A model generated the notes under the pieces. The model searched no databases and had not been told where the DNA came from. It saw only the letters and a program-made list of their open reading frames with translations. Shown here one piece after another: positions 17,020 through 26,483 of a DNA stretch of 64,000 nucleotides. Position numbers and translations under genes: made by a program. Numbering within the stretch: position 1 is the first letter of the stretch; the number at the start of each line of letters is the position of its first letter. This DNA comes from an uncultured Psychroserpens sp. (GTDB lineage Bacteria; Bacteroidota; Bacteroidia; Flavobacteriales; Flavobacteriaceae): assembly GCF_947500255.1 (NCBI RefSeq), contig NZ_CANMRL010000004.1, positions 62,001 through 126,000 of the forward strand. The letters run 5' to 3'.

Positions 17020-19341
17020 CTATTGATTGGTTTCTTTTTTGTCTTTTTTCCTCAAAAACCCAAATAAACCTTTCTTTTTTTTCGTCTTTTCGTCTTCAGA
17101 ATCGATTTCAAATTCACGCTCTTTTCTGTCTTTCTTAAAGAGGCGTTTTAAAAAGCCGTCTCGTTTTTCTTCTTCACATGCCAATGCATCTTTAACGTCT
17201 TGAGATGGTGCTTCAAATTTAGCTTGAGTGATATAATTAAATTGTTTGTCTGTATTCATTTGCTTTAAAAACAAAGCTGCAATTGGCAAAGCAGAATTGG
17301 CTCCTTGACCAACAGATGTATGACTAAAACCAATACGATGATCATCATTCCCAACCCAAGACAACATGACTAATTTAGGACTTATACCAACAAACCAACC
17401 GTCTTTATTGTTTTGTGTTGTCCCTGTTTTTCCTGCTAGATCGTTCTTGAGTCCGTATTGAGAGCGCATTCGTTTTGCCGTACCTGTATTGATGGTAGAC
17501 TTCATCATCTCAATCATGGTTTGCCTTGTCTCTTTTGAAAATGCTTCGGGCATTACTTTTGCTTTCTGACGCTCATAAATAACAGCTCCAGATCTATCAG
17601 TGATTTTAGTAATATAAAATGGTTTGGACACCTTCCCTTGATTAACATAGCTTGTATAAGCACCTATAAGTTCTAGCATCGATAATTGGGCAGTACCTAA
17701 AGCCAATGATGGCACTTCTGGAAGCGAAGAAGTAATCCCCATTTTTTGAGCTTGCTCGATCACTGGGACTATACCAACATCTTCCAATACCTTTACAGCA
17801 ATTGTATTAATAGATTGACTCATTGCCTTTTCTAGGGAATAATTAAGATGTCTGTCATTTTCTTCTTTACCTCCATTAGTAGGCGTCCATCCTTTTTGAT
17901 TGGTATAGGTCACCTCTTTAACTGAATAATAACTACATGGCTCTATCCCTTTCTCTAAAGCCGTGGTGTAAACAATAGGTTTAAATGTTGAACCTACTTG
18001 TCGCTTTGAAGCTGAGACATGGTCAAATTTGAAATGCTCAAAATCTATTCCTCCTACATAAGCTTTTATTGCTCCCGAGCTTGGATCGACAGCTACAAAA
18101 CCTGTATTTAAAAATCTCATGGTATGGGTCAAACTATCAATTACCGAAGCTTCTCTTACTATATCTCCTTCCCATGAAAACAGACTAAATTTGCCTTTAG
18201 CATTTAAACTGTCCATGATAGCTTTTTCACTCCATTTTTTCTTCTTTAAGGTTTTATAAAGGTCTAAATCTTTAATCCGTTTACTAACTAATGATTTGTT
18301 TTTAAGCCATGGTGCATTTTTACCATATGCCTTTTCGAATTGAGACTGTAAGGCTTTCATATGTTGTTGCATCGCTAACTCTGCGTAGCGTTGCATATCA
18401 ATATCAAGCGTGGTGTGAATTTTTAAGCCGTCTTTATACAAATCATATTTAGTGTCTTCAGCCTTGTTTACACTATCTAATAAGCTCTTTACCTCTAATC
18501 GTATTTTCTCTCGAAAATATGGAGCTACACCGTCTGTATGGTCAAACTTTTTATAGCTGATTTTTAAAGGCATATTACTGGTCTCTTTTTGAATTACCTC
18601 ATCAATAAAACCATATTTCTCCATTTGCTGTAAGACAACATCACGTCTCAACTGGCTTCGCTCTGGAAACAACCTTGGATTGAAACCATGAGTTGCCTTA
18701 AGTGTTCCTATTAACGTTGCTGATTGTGCTAAATCAAGGTTTTTAGTTTTGGTGTTGAAAAATCGCTGAGACGCGCTTTCTATTCCGAAGACATTCTCGC
18801 TAAAAGGTACTGTATTTAAATACAAGGCTATAATCTCTTGTTTCGAATATAAGCTTTCAAAACGCTTAGCAACGATCATTTCCTTAACCTTATTCACTGG
18901 CATTGAAAACCAACCATGATCTTGTCTTCCATAGATATTTTTAACCAGTTGCTGACTAATCGTACTTCCACCTCCTGATGAATTATTTTGCATCAAAATG
19001 GATTTAAAAAACACACGCATCAAACTTGCGTAATCTACGCCATCGTGCTCATAAAAGCGAGCATCTTCGGTAGCAACAAGAGCATCAACCAAATGCTTCG
19101 GAAGTTCTTCATATGGCACTATTTGCCTATCAAAAATGAAATATTTACCTAGTAGTTCACTTTCAGCATCTAATAATAATGATGCTTCGGCTTGTTTGAT
19201 ATCTTTTAAGTCGTCTTTAGAAGGTAATGTTCCCCACAATCCAATATACACCGAAAACCAAAATAACAGCAATAAGGAAAATCCAATCACACCAACTTTA
19301 AAAAATCGTTTGAGCCATACGGACTTTAAAGTGAATTTCAT
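17020..19341 (-). CDS. penicillin-binding protein 1A, bifunctional transglycosylase/transpeptidase
   Basis: The 773-residue inner-membrane enzyme polymerises and cross-links peptidoglycan. It has a short cytoplasmic tail and one transmembrane helix (about 13-33). The GT51 domain has ATEDARFYEHDGVDY (about 92-105) and GGGSTISQQLVKN. The transpeptidase domain has the S-x-x-K in GSTFKP (about 450), the S-x-N in SQSINT, and KTGTT (about 639). The length and order are normal for PBP1A. The last about 60 residues are very Lys/Glu-rich. It is transcribed divergently from msrB with a 231-base gap that holds no other gene. Confidence 0.95.
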   Translation of the reverse strand: MKFTLKSVWLKRFFKVGVIGFSLLLLFWFSVYIGLWGTLPSKDDLKDIKQAEASLLLDAESELLGKYFIFDRQIVPYEELPKHLVDALVATEDARFYEHDGVDYASLMRVFFKSILMQNNSSGGGSTISQQLVKNIYGRQDHGWFSMPVNKVKEMIVAKRFESLYSKQEIIALYLNTVPFSENVFGIESASQRFFNTKTKNLDLAQSATLIGTLKATHGFNPRLFPERSQLRRDVVLQQMEKYGFIDEVIQKETSNMPLKISYKKFDHTDGVAPYFREKIRLEVKSLLDSVNKAEDTKYDLYKDGLKIHTTLDIDMQRYAELAMQQHMKALQSQFEKAYGKNAPWLKNKSLVSKRIKDLDLYKTLKKKKWSEKAIMDSLNAKGKFSLFSWEGDIVREASVIDSLTHTMRFLNTGFVAVDPSSGAIKAYVGGIDFEHFKFDHVSASKRQVGSTFKPIVYTTALEKGIEPCSYYSVKEVTYTNQKGWTPTNGGKEENDRHLNYSLEKAMSQSINTIAVKVLEDVGIVPVIEQAQKMGITSSLPEVPSLALGTAQLSMLELIGAYTSYVNQGKVSKPFYITKITDRSGAVIYERQKAKVMPEAFSKETRQTMIEMMKSTINTGTAKRMRSQYGLKNDLAGKTGTTQNNKDGWFVGISPKLVMLSWVGNDDHRIGFSHTSVGQGANSALPIAALFLKQMNTDKQFNYITQAKFEAPSQDVKDALACEEEKRDGFLKRLFKKDRKEREFEIDSEDEKTKKKKGLFGFLRKKDKKETNQ

Positions 19342-19572
19342 AAATAGTATTTATCTAAGGTTATGTTTTATATACGATATAATTGAGAAAACAGACGTTA
19401 TACATGCATTATTGCTTTAACATCAATAATTAATCTCGTAACTTTATAGAGTATGATCGATTAAGCTCTTTATAACATGAGTGCCAATTGTAAGAAAATG
19501 ACTTGTTTTTCGACTAAAACGATAAGTTAATTATACAATATTTATTAATTAAAACAGAAAGGACAAATAGCT

Positions 19573-20034
19573 ATGTTAACTTGGAAAGAAGTTATCAACT
19601 TCGCTGTAAAAGGAAATCCAACGCCAGATCGAAGAGTGGAAAAAACAGATGCCGAATGGCGTCAACAATTAACTCCTGAACAATTTAGAATTACACGTCA
19701 AAAAGGTACCGAAAGACCACACAGTGGAGCCTTATGTAGTATTTATGATGAAGGTCAATACAACTGTATATGTTGTGACACACCTTTGTTTGATTCGACA
19801 ATTAAATTTGAATCTGGTTCAGGGTGGCCTAGTTTCACACAGCCTATCAAACCAAATGCCATAAAGTATGAAAAAGACTCATCTTTTGGTATGGTGCGCG
19901 TAGAAGTGATGTGCAATACTTGTGATGGACATTTAGGACATGTATTTCCAGATGGACCAGAGCCAAGCGGATTACGTTATTGTATTAATTCTGAATCTAT
20001 GCAACTAGATTCTAAAGTAGAGGAGACAAACTAA
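19573..20034 (+). CDS. msrB: peptide-methionine (R)-S-oxide reductase MsrB
   Basis: This 153-residue enzyme reduces the R epimer of methionine sulfoxide in proteins. The two zinc-binding Cys pairs are present (C65..C68 in YNCICCDTPLF; C114..C117 in VMCNTCDGHLGH), along with SGSGWPSF and the catalytic C137 in GLRYCINSESM. It has no signal peptide, so it is cytoplasmic. It overlaps msrA by one base (TAATG), indicating translational coupling. Met-to-Cys use elsewhere in the chain does not suggest a selenoprotein. Confidence 0.96.
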   Translation: MLTWKEVINFAVKGNPTPDRRVEKTDAEWRQQLTPEQFRITRQKGTERPHSGALCSIYDEGQYNCICCDTPLFDSTIKFESGSGWPSFTQPIKPNAIKYEKDSSFGMVRVEVMCNTCDGHLGHVFPDGPEPSGLRYCINSESMQLDSKVEETN

Positions 20035-20585
20035 TGACAAATAAAAACTTAGAAAAGCTAACTGTTGGTGCAGGGTGCTTTTGGTGTATTGAAGCTGTAT
20101 ACAACGAAGTAAAAGGCATAGAAAAAGTAGTATCGGGATATAGTGGTGGTACTGTTCCTGGAACACCAACATACAGAGAGGTTTGCTCGGGTTTGACAGG
20201 TCACGCCGAAGTTGTTCAAGTCACATTTGATCCAAATGTGATTTCATATGAAGACTTACTGGTCATTTTCATGACAAGCCATGATCCAACAACCTTAAAC
20301 CGTCAAGGTGCAGATGTTGGAACACAATATCGCTCAGTAATTTTCTATCATAACGACAAGCAAAAAGAAATTGCAGAAGTTGTAATCAAGGAAATGACAC
20401 CATATTATGAGATGCCTATTGTCACTGAGATTAGTCCTTTAGGCGAATTCTTTGAAGCCGAAGCTGTACATCAAAATTACTATGCAAACAACCAAACACA
20501 AGGTTACTGTAGTTTTGTTATTACACCTAAGCTGGCAAAATTGAGACAATTGCATGCAGATAAGTTAAAAACACGTGTGACATAA
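20034..20585 (+). CDS. msrA: peptide-methionine (S)-S-oxide reductase MsrA
   Basis: This 183-residue cytoplasmic partner of MsrB acts on the S epimer of methionine sulfoxide. The catalytic motif GAGCFWCIEAVY places the nucleophile at C15, with C18 close by. The family signatures YSGGTVPGTPTYREVCSG, TGHAEVVQVTFDP and the AVHQNYY segment are present. The start is fixed by the one-base overlap with msrB. A glutaredoxin-like gene follows 12 bases downstream. Confidence 0.96.
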   Translation: MTNKNLEKLTVGAGCFWCIEAVYNEVKGIEKVVSGYSGGTVPGTPTYREVCSGLTGHAEVVQVTFDPNVISYEDLLVIFMTSHDPTTLNRQGADVGTQYRSVIFYHNDKQKEIAEVVIKEMTPYYEMPIVTEISPLGEFFEAEAVHQNYYANNQTQGYCSFVITPKLAKLRQLHADKLKTRVT

Positions 20586-20597
20586 ATTGAAGCTATA

Positions 20598-20870
20598 TTG
20601 AACACGAAAGAGTCTATTCCATCCATAAAACTCTATGGTGCAAAACGATGCCATAAAACACAGTTTTATTTAAGTTTCCTTAACGAAACTGGCTTCCCAT
20701 ATGATTTTTTGGATGTAGAAATTAATAAAGACCACGCAGATGAATTGCGTGGTCTTTATTTAAATAGAAAACTTAATTTTCCAACACTAACTATTGGTTC
20801 TAAAAAATTACGTAATCCTCGTAAAGAAGATCTTGAAAAATGGCTTAACAAATTAATTCTGAAAGACTAA
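20598..20870 (+). CDS. glutaredoxin-like protein
   Basis: This 90-residue thioredoxin-fold protein starts at TTG 20598, the only sensible start. It has the order of small glutaredoxins: a first strand SIKLYGAKRCHKTQ, with a single active-site Cys (C18, in a C-H-K-T sequence in place of C-x-x-C), then FLDVEINKD, LNFPTLTIG with the cis-Pro, and a final helix LEKWLNKLI. The monothiol site suggests glutathione or bacillithiol-type exchange or a structural role. Its position after msrBA fits a supply of reducing power. A 15-base-pair inverted repeat lies inside the gene. Confidence 0.75.
   Translation: MNTKESIPSIKLYGAKRCHKTQFYLSFLNETGFPYDFLDVEINKDHADELRGLYLNRKLNFPTLTIGSKKLRNPRKEDLEKWLNKLILKD
20724..20760 (+). 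other. perfect 15-bp inverted repeat inside the glutaredoxin-like gene
   Basis: AATAAAGACCACGCA (20724-20738), loop GATGAAT, TGCGTGGTCTTTATT (20746-20760). The downstream arm ends in T-rich sequence, giving the look of an intrinsic terminator, yet the reading frame passes straight through it (residues about 43-55). Confidence 0.75.
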
Positions 20871-20882
20871 ACCAAAACGATT

Positions 20883-21737
20883 ATGACCTATACTGAATTT
20901 AAAAGTAAACAGCAATTTTTTGAATTACCAGAAGGTCGAATCGCTTATATCGATGAAGGTCATGGGGAACCTATACTGTTACTCCATGGTGTACCAACCT
21001 CTGGTTGGTTATATCGACATATACATCCAGAATTAGTACAAAAAGGATATCGTGTTATTGTACCTGATATGTTTGGTTATGGATCTAGTGATTCTCCAAA
21101 GGGTTATGAAAAATATCACGAAAAACTCCAAGCTGAGCGGCTTTCAAAACTGATGGAACATTTAAGCATCAACAAATGGACACATATGCTTCATGATGCT
21201 GGCGGCTTGTGGACTTGGGAACTTTTAAAACAACAACCAAAATCCATCAAACAACTTATTATTTTAAATACAATCATTTTAAAACCTGGTTTTACTCCTC
21301 CAATGCGTTTTGGAAATAATTTCATAACTAAGTTTGTCATGAATCTTTACAGTTTCAAGCTCACTAATAATATGTTGATGAAAGGGCTTTTTAAATCTGG
21401 TTTATTAGAAAACAATCTCTCCAAAGATGATATTGAAGGTTATAAGACGCCTTTACTACAAGGGAAAATTAAAGGCATGTATTACTTCTTCTCTAAAACC
21501 TGTCATAATTTGCCTGATTACTCTAGTTTACTTCCAACATTAGAACAACAAGTTCTAGTTATTTGGGGTAAGCATGATGAGTTTTTAAAATGGGAACCTC
21601 AACAAGATCAGGTGAAACAAGCCTTAAACATTGAAACAAAGCATATACATATCATAGAAGGGAAGCATTTTATACAGGAAGAGATCCCTCAAAAAATAAT
21701 TAACTTGACACATCAATTCATTCAAGAATCAAATTAA
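20883..21737 (+). CDS. alpha/beta hydrolase, haloalkane dehalogenase/epoxide hydrolase-like
   Basis: The 284-residue cytoplasmic protein has the HGVPTSGWLYRH oxyanion segment (35-46) and the nucleophile elbow H104-D105-A-G-G, where Asp rather than Ser is the nucleophile, as in haloalkane dehalogenases and epoxide hydrolases. WGKHDEFLKW carries the likely acid and GKHFIQEE the catalytic His. A helical cap lies between about 130 and 215. Substrate unknown. It starts 12 bases after the glutaredoxin-like gene and precedes a nitroreductase, so it may be part of the same transcript. Confidence 0.85.
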   Translation: MTYTEFKSKQQFFELPEGRIAYIDEGHGEPILLLHGVPTSGWLYRHIHPELVQKGYRVIVPDMFGYGSSDSPKGYEKYHEKLQAERLSKLMEHLSINKWTHMLHDAGGLWTWELLKQQPKSIKQLIILNTIILKPGFTPPMRFGNNFITKFVMNLYSFKLTNNMLMKGLFKSGLLENNLSKDDIEGYKTPLLQGKIKGMYYFFSKTCHNLPDYSSLLPTLEQQVLVIWGKHDEFLKWEPQQDQVKQALNIETKHIHIIEGKHFIQEEIPQKIINLTHQFIQESN

Positions 21738-21777
21738 GAAAGATTGTATATTAACAATGATAAACTAACCAATTCCT

Positions 21778-22509
21778 ATGGAAAAAACTGTTTCAGAAGC
21801 AATACAATACAGAAGATCAACCAGAATTTATAAAGAGGACCCTATTGATACTGAAAAAGTAAAACAGTGTCTCTATAATGCCTCTTTGGCACCTACAAGC
21901 AGTAACCTTCAATTATGGGAATTCTATCATGTTACAGATAAAACCACGCTCGAAAAACTAACAGTAGCTTGCCTTGGTCAAAATGCAGCGAAAACCGCCA
22001 AACAGCTTGTTGTTGTGGTCACAAGAAAGGACCTATGGCGTAAACGCGCCAAAGCAAATATTGAATTTATAAATAAGATTTACGATAAACCAGACCTTGA
22101 GGAACGATGGTTAAAGCGTAAAAAAATGGCAATCAATTATTACAACAAACTCATTCCAACCATTTATACAGATCTCTTCGGAATTTTAGGTTTTGTTAAA
22201 TATCTAATTTTTCAAATTGTTGGGTTGTTTAGACCTATTTATCGTCAAACACGCTTAAGTGATATGCGAATTGTTGCTCATAAAAGTGCCGCATTAGCTG
22301 CCGAAAACTTTATGTTAAGTATGTCGGCTATTGGCTATGACACTTGCCCTATGGAAGGAAGTGACACGCTTAGAGTAAAGCAAATTCTATCTTTACCTAG
22401 AGGTGCCGAAATCAATATGGTGATTGGTTGTGGTATACGTAATGAAGACAAAGGCATTTATGGCCCTCGTTTTAGAGTGCCTTTTGACGAGGTTTATTTT
22501 GAGAGGTAG
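21778..22509 (+). CDS. nitroreductase family protein (FMN-dependent oxidoreductase)
   Basis: This 243-residue protein has the N-terminal FMN-binding signature of the family (AIQYRRSTRIYKEDP) and the SLAPTSSNLQLWEFY segment, followed by the C-terminal half with AAENFMLSMSAIGYDTCPMEG. An insert of about 50 residues with a hydrophobic stretch (FGILGFVKYLIFQIVGLF) may contact the membrane. The expected activity is NAD(P)H-dependent reduction of nitro compounds or quinones. Its stop codon TAG is directly followed by the stop of the opposite-strand dsbD gene with no base between. Confidence 0.9.
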   Translation: MEKTVSEAIQYRRSTRIYKEDPIDTEKVKQCLYNASLAPTSSNLQLWEFYHVTDKTTLEKLTVACLGQNAAKTAKQLVVVVTRKDLWRKRAKANIEFINKIYDKPDLEERWLKRKKMAINYYNKLIPTIYTDLFGILGFVKYLIFQIVGLFRPIYRQTRLSDMRIVAHKSAALAAENFMLSMSAIGYDTCPMEGSDTLRVKQILSLPRGAEINMVIGCGIRNEDKGIYGPRFRVPFDEVYFER

Positions 22510-24900
22510 TTAGTTTTCAAAATTCTTAATCCCATTAGTTAACCAATCATAATATTCATCAGCGTCAGGAGTATAACCTACAGGTTTAATAAGATTTGCC
22601 TCATTATGATCCATCAACACGTAATAGGGCTGTGTATTTGTCTTATATTTTATGGTTTGCATCTCACTCCATTTTTGGCCTGTATTCCTTAGTTTCTTCC
22701 CTGGTCTTAATTTAGAATCGGGAGCTTCACCTTCAGGGAATTTTATTTGTTCATCCACATACAAAGAGATTAAAACAACATCATTTTTTAATGTAGACAG
22801 CACTTTAGGTTTAACCCAAACATTTTGTTCCATTTTACGGCAATTCACGCATGCCCAACCTGTAAAATCAATCATAACTGGCTTACCTACTTGTTTAGCA
22901 TAAGCTAGACCTTTATCATAATCGTTAAAAGCCAGAATATCATGAGGTGCTAACAAATGTCCTCCATCTGGTAATCCTGAATGACTTGCAGAGCTTCCGC
23001 CACCTCTCGAATTACCTACACCATAAGGTGATTCGCTATAATCCAATGGCGGAGGGAACGCGCTAATTAAATTTAATGGTGCGCCCCAAAGCCCAGGAAT
23101 CATATAAATGGTAAATGATAAAGTTAATAGCCCAAGCATTAATCGCCCAACAGAAATATGTTCCAAGGGTGAATCATGCGGTAACTTTATTTTTCCGAGT
23201 AGATATAGAGACAATGCTCCAAAAATGGCAATCCATATTGCAATAAACACTTCTCTTTCTAATAAATGCAATTGTAACACCAAGTCGGCTTGTGATAAAA
23301 ATTTAAATGCTAATGCAAGTTCTAAAAACCCTAAAACCACTTTAACAGTGTTAAGCCATCCTCCAGATTTAGGCAATGAATTTAACCAACCTGGAAATGC
23401 AGCAAATAAAGCAAAAGGCAATGCAATAGCTGAAGAAAAACCTAGCATTCCTATAACAGGAGCAATCCCTCCTTTTGATGCTGCTTCAACTAAAATGGTT
23501 CCTACTATTGGGCCTGTGCATGAAAATGACACAATAGCCAATGCTAACGCCATAAAGAAAATTCCAATAAGCCCTCCTCTATCGGCTTGCCGATCTGCTT
23601 TGTTTGCCCATGAGTTAGGTAAAACGATTTCAAAAGCACCTAAGAAGGAGATAGCGAATACAACCAGTAATGCAAAGAATATGAGATTAAACCATACATT
23701 AGTAGCTAATGCATTTAATGCATCTGCACCAAAAATAGCTGTTATAATCGTACCTAGTAACACATAGATTACAATAATTGACAACCCATAAATAATGGCA
23801 TTTCTAATCCCTTTAGCTTTCGATTGACTTTGTTTGATAAAGAAACTTACAGTCATTGGAATCATTGGGAATACACATGGTGTAAGTAATGCTACAAAAC
23901 CAGAAAGAAAAGCCACTAAAAAAATAGACCACAATCCTCTAGTTTCACCTTCTTCCTCTTCTGTTCCTTTATCTGCAACTTTAACCGCATTAGTTAAATC
24001 ATAATCTAAATCTATAAAAGTAGGTGTTAAACATTGCTTGTCATCACAAGCCATGAATCCTACTTCAGCCTTCACGGTTTTGACATCCTCTGCATTGGAA
24101 ACTTTTATTTTTTGTCTGAACTCTGCAACATCTTCAAAGTATTTTACCTCAATCCCAAAGACTTTATCTTCTACAGTTTTTCCTTTGCCTTCTGAAGTTT
24201 TACCAACAAGTTCAACATTTTCTCCAAGATCATATTCAAAAGTAGTTGGTATAGGACCTGCATCTTTTGGAGGTATTTGAGAATACAAATGCCAGTTTTT
24301 ATCAATACTAGCTTTTGAGACTAAAATATAGTCGGTATCTGAAGTTTTCTCAACCGAGGACTCCCATTTTACAGGCTCAAGAATTTGTGAAGTATCATCT
24401 GGCGAATCAAAAGGAGATAAACTTAAACCGCCTTGTGACTCATCATTTTTTTTTAAATTAAATTGAAGATCAATATAGGTTGGTGGTAAACACTTTTCAT
24501 CATCACACACCATAAACTCTACCTCACCTTCAACCAGTGATAATTCTTGATTTAATACTTTGATACGCTGTCTAAATTCGGCTTTATCTTCAAAGAATTT
24601 GATAACCATGTCAAACACAGGATCATCAACAGTATGCCCTTCTTCTTCACTCGTCTTTCCGCTTAATTCATAAGCTTCATTAACCTTGTAAACAAATGTT
24701 GTTGGTATTGGACCACCATCAGGTACGTTTTGAGAATACAAGTGCCAGCCACTATCTATTGTTGCTGTAGAAATTAGATCATATTCAGTATCTGAAATTT
24801 TCTCAACAGACGTTTCCCATTCTACAGGTTCTAATACCTGGGCTTTTGAAGCTATTGTAAAAACCAATAAACTAAGTAGGGTAATAATTAAATTCTTCAT
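22510..24900 (-). CDS. dsbD: DsbD-type thiol:disulfide interchange protein with duplicated N-terminal domain
   Basis: This 796-residue inner-membrane protein moves electrons from cytoplasmic thioredoxin to periplasmic thiols. After a signal peptide it has two tandem homologous DsbD-alpha-like domains (about 21-150 and 170-305), each with LEPVxWExSVEK at the start and a CDDxxCLxPTxIDL motif at the end. Eight or so transmembrane helices follow from about 325, including [17 protein letters not shown] and FSCTGPIVG with the two membrane cysteines. The C-terminal thioredoxin domain has C684-V-N-C687. Most DsbD proteins have one alpha domain; the duplication is unusual. Confidence 0.93.
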   Translation of the reverse strand: MKNLIITLLSLLVFTIASKAQVLEPVEWETSVEKISDTEYDLISTATIDSGWHLYSQNVPDGGPIPTTFVYKVNEAYELSGKTSEEEGHTVDDPVFDMVIKFFEDKAEFRQRIKVLNQELSLVEGEVEFMVCDDEKCLPPTYIDLQFNLKKNDESQGGLSLSPFDSPDDTSQILEPVKWESSVEKTSDTDYILVSKASIDKNWHLYSQIPPKDAGPIPTTFEYDLGENVELVGKTSEGKGKTVEDKVFGIEVKYFEDVAEFRQKIKVSNAEDVKTVKAEVGFMACDDKQCLTPTFIDLDYDLTNAVKVADKGTEEEEGETRGLWSIFLVAFLSGFVALLTPCVFPMIPMTVSFFIKQSQSKAKGIRNAIIYGLSIIVIYVLLGTIITAIFGADALNALATNVWFNLIFFALLVVFAISFLGAFEIVLPNSWANKADRQADRGGLIGIFFMALALAIVSFSCTGPIVGTILVEAASKGGIAPVIGMLGFSSAIALPFALFAAFPGWLNSLPKSGGWLNTVKVVLGFLELALAFKFLSQADLVLQLHLLEREVFIAIWIAIFGALSLYLLGKIKLPHDSPLEHISVGRLMLGLLTLSFTIYMIPGLWGAPLNLISAFPPPLDYSESPYGVGNSRGGGSSASHSGLPDGGHLLAPHDILAFNDYDKGLAYAKQVGKPVMIDFTGWACVNCRKMEQNVWVKPKVLSTLKNDVVLISLYVDEQIKFPEGEAPDSKLRPGKKLRNTGQKWSEMQTIKYKTNTQPYYVLMDHNEANLIKPVGYTPDADEYYDWLTNGIKNFEN

Positions 24901-25002
24901 TAGAAATAATTAGGTTTTGAAAGACGCTAATTTATGAAAAACTAAAAGATTAATCGCCAGCTTTAAGATTTGATTATAAAACGAGAACTAAAAGCATAAA
25001 AA

Positions 25003-25023
25003 AACCGAACATAATGTTCGGTT
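25003..25023 (-). terminator. terminator of the rhodanese pair
   Basis: AACCGAAC / GTTCGGTT, 8-base-pair stem with a 5-base loop; on the minus strand it is followed by T-rich sequence. It lies 9 bases after the rhodanese lipoprotein gene and separates it from dsbD. Confidence 0.8.
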
Positions 25024-25031
25024 GATATTAT

Positions 25032-25430
25032 TTATTGATAGGTTTCGATGGGGTTTCCACCAAATTTCCATTTTTCAAAGCCACCTTCTAAATCATAAAT
25101 TTTCACAAAACCTTTCTCTTTAAGTTCTTTTGAGCATCTGGAACTTCTTCCACCGGACTTACAATATACAATGACAGGCTTAGTTTTATCAAGCTTGGCA
25201 ATATCCTCATCAAAGGTTGGAGATCTAAAATCTATATTTTGAGACTGCTCTATAAAGCCTTCTTTGTATTCTTCGGGTGTTCTAACATCAACTAACTGGA
25301 TATCTTCCAGTTCTAAGCGTGATTGCATCTCTTCAGCAGAAATCATTTTAATTTCGCTTTGTGGTTCTTCTTTGCAACTAAATGCGAAAGCAAAAAGTGC
25401 AAAACAGTAGATAAGTACCTTGTTTTTCAT
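25032..25430 (-). CDS. rhodanese-like domain lipoprotein
   Basis: The 132-residue protein has a lipoprotein signal (LFAFAFSC, Cys 19) and a single rhodanese domain. The active-site loop is YCKSGGRSS (Cys in VIVYCKSGG, about residue 90), preceded by VDVRTPEEY. It is therefore a membrane-anchored sulfurtransferase in the periplasm. It follows a cytoplasmic rhodanese by 12 bases and ends at a terminator, so the two form an operon. The substrate is unknown. Confidence 0.9.
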   Translation of the reverse strand: MKNKVLIYCFALFAFAFSCKEEPQSEIKMISAEEMQSRLELEDIQLVDVRTPEEYKEGFIEQSQNIDFRSPTFDEDIAKLDKTKPVIVYCKSGGRSSRCSKELKEKGFVKIYDLEGGFEKWKFGGNPIETYQ

Positions 25431-25442
25431 TTTGATTGATTT

Positions 25443-25757
25443 TTAGATTGAAGCTACTTCACCTCTCCATTCGCTGAAGCCTCCAATTAGATTATATGTG
25501 TTTTTAAATCCTAACTGATTCATTACACTACAAGCCTGAGCACTTCGACCACCTGCTTTACAATACACATAATAGTTTTTAGATTTATCGAGTTCTTCAA
25601 GCTCGTAGATAAATCCTTGACCCTTATAAATATCAATAGCAATAGCATTTGGTATAATCCCAAGTGCTACTTCTTCTGGTGTTCTAACATCTAATATTAC
25701 CGCATTTTCATCTGCGTTTAATTTAGAGGTCCATTCTTGTTGAGTTAAATCAGCCAT
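25443..25757 (-). CDS. single-domain rhodanese
   Basis: This 104-residue cytoplasmic protein is a stand-alone rhodanese. VILDVRTPEEVALG is the first signature; YCKAGGRSAQAC has the catalytic Cys at about 70; and GFSEWRGE is the usual C-terminal signature. It is upstream of the lipoprotein rhodanese and closely related to it, so the pair may have arisen by duplication with one copy exported. A TAAATTTG promoter element lies 25 bases upstream. Confidence 0.9.
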   Translation of the reverse strand: MADLTQQEWTSKLNADENAVILDVRTPEEVALGIIPNAIAIDIYKGQGFIYELEELDKSKNYYVYCKAGGRSAQACSVMNQLGFKNTYNLIGGFSEWRGEVASI

Positions 25758-25781
25758 ATTTTTTATACATCAATAATCATG

Positions 25782-25789
25782 CAAATTTA
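25782..25789 (-). promoter_or_regulatory. -7 promoter element for the rhodanese operon
   Basis: TAAATTTG on the minus strand fits the Bacteroidota consensus TAnnTTTG and lies 25 bases upstream of ATG 25757. No clear TTTG -33 element was found. Confidence 0.5.
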
Positions 25790-25818
25790 ACGTTTCCTTA
25801 TGATAAAGACGAAAAAAA

Positions 25819-25841
25819 ATCCGAAGTGTTACACTTCGGAT
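25819..25841 (-). terminator. terminator of the thioredoxin-fold pair
   Basis: ATCCGAAGTG and CACTTCGGAT form a 10-base-pair stem with a 3-base loop, followed on the minus strand by eight T. It lies 27 bases after the stop of the gene at 25868. Confidence 0.88.
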
Positions 25842-25867
25842 TCTTAAAATTTAAAAATAAATTGTTA

Positions 25868-26476
25868 TTATACTTTAATTGAGCAGCCTATTGCTCTTGT
25901 TTTGGCTTCTGGAACTTCTTTACCAACTAACAATGCATCTACAGCATCTTCAACATAGGTTTTTGTTACAGCGCTTGCATCTTTATAGTTATCATCGATA
26001 GCTCCAATATACTTTACCAGAGGTCCTTTTTTCGTTTTTTCTAATACATAAACATGAGGTGTTTTGGTAGCACCATATTGAGGGTAAATCTTTTGACCTT
26101 TGTCCATTAAATATGGAAATGTAAATCCTTTTGCTTTTGCTCTTGCTTTCATAGCTGCCATATTATCTCCAGGTTTTACATCGGTATTATTTGGCATAAT
26201 CGCAATCACAGGATATCCTTTATCAGCATATTTTTTATTTAAGGCTTCAACGCGATCTTCATAGGCTACTGCATAAGGACAAGTATTACAAGTGAATACG
26301 ACAATAAATCCTTTAGCGTCTTTAAAATCTGCCATTGAGACCATTTTTCCGTCAATATTTTCTAATTTGAAATCGGTGGCGATATCTCCAATATCATAAC
26401 CTGTTCCAACAGGTGTAAATGCAGTAGTTGCTATAAATGCAACTATAGCTAATAGTGTTTTAAATGTGTTCTTCAT
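25868..26476 (-). CDS. exported thioredoxin-fold (AhpC/TSA-like) protein
   Basis: The 202-residue protein has a signal peptide (cleavage near TTAFTPVG). The thioredoxin-fold core contains FTCNTCPYAVAYEDR with C-x-x-C at about 73-76, which takes the position of the peroxiredoxin active site. VIAIMPNNTD and the cis-Pro segment ATKTPHVYVLE follow. It belongs to the exported thioredoxin-like family that follows a TlpA gene in many flavobacteria. Its start is 7 bases after the TlpA-like stop, so they form one transcript ending at the terminator 25819-25841. Confidence 0.88.
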   Translation of the reverse strand: MKNTFKTLLAIVAFIATTAFTPVGTGYDIGDIATDFKLENIDGKMVSMADFKDAKGFIVVFTCNTCPYAVAYEDRVEALNKKYADKGYPVIAIMPNNTDVKPGDNMAAMKARAKAKGFTFPYLMDKGQKIYPQYGATKTPHVYVLEKTKKGPLVKYIGAIDDNYKDASAVTKTYVEDAVDALLVGKEVPEAKTRAIGCSIKV

Positions 26477-26483
26477 GATGATT

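Noticed and set aside
23108-23767. A 219-residue plus-strand ORF inside dsbD
   Set aside because: It is antisense to conserved DsbD membrane helices and has no signature of its own.
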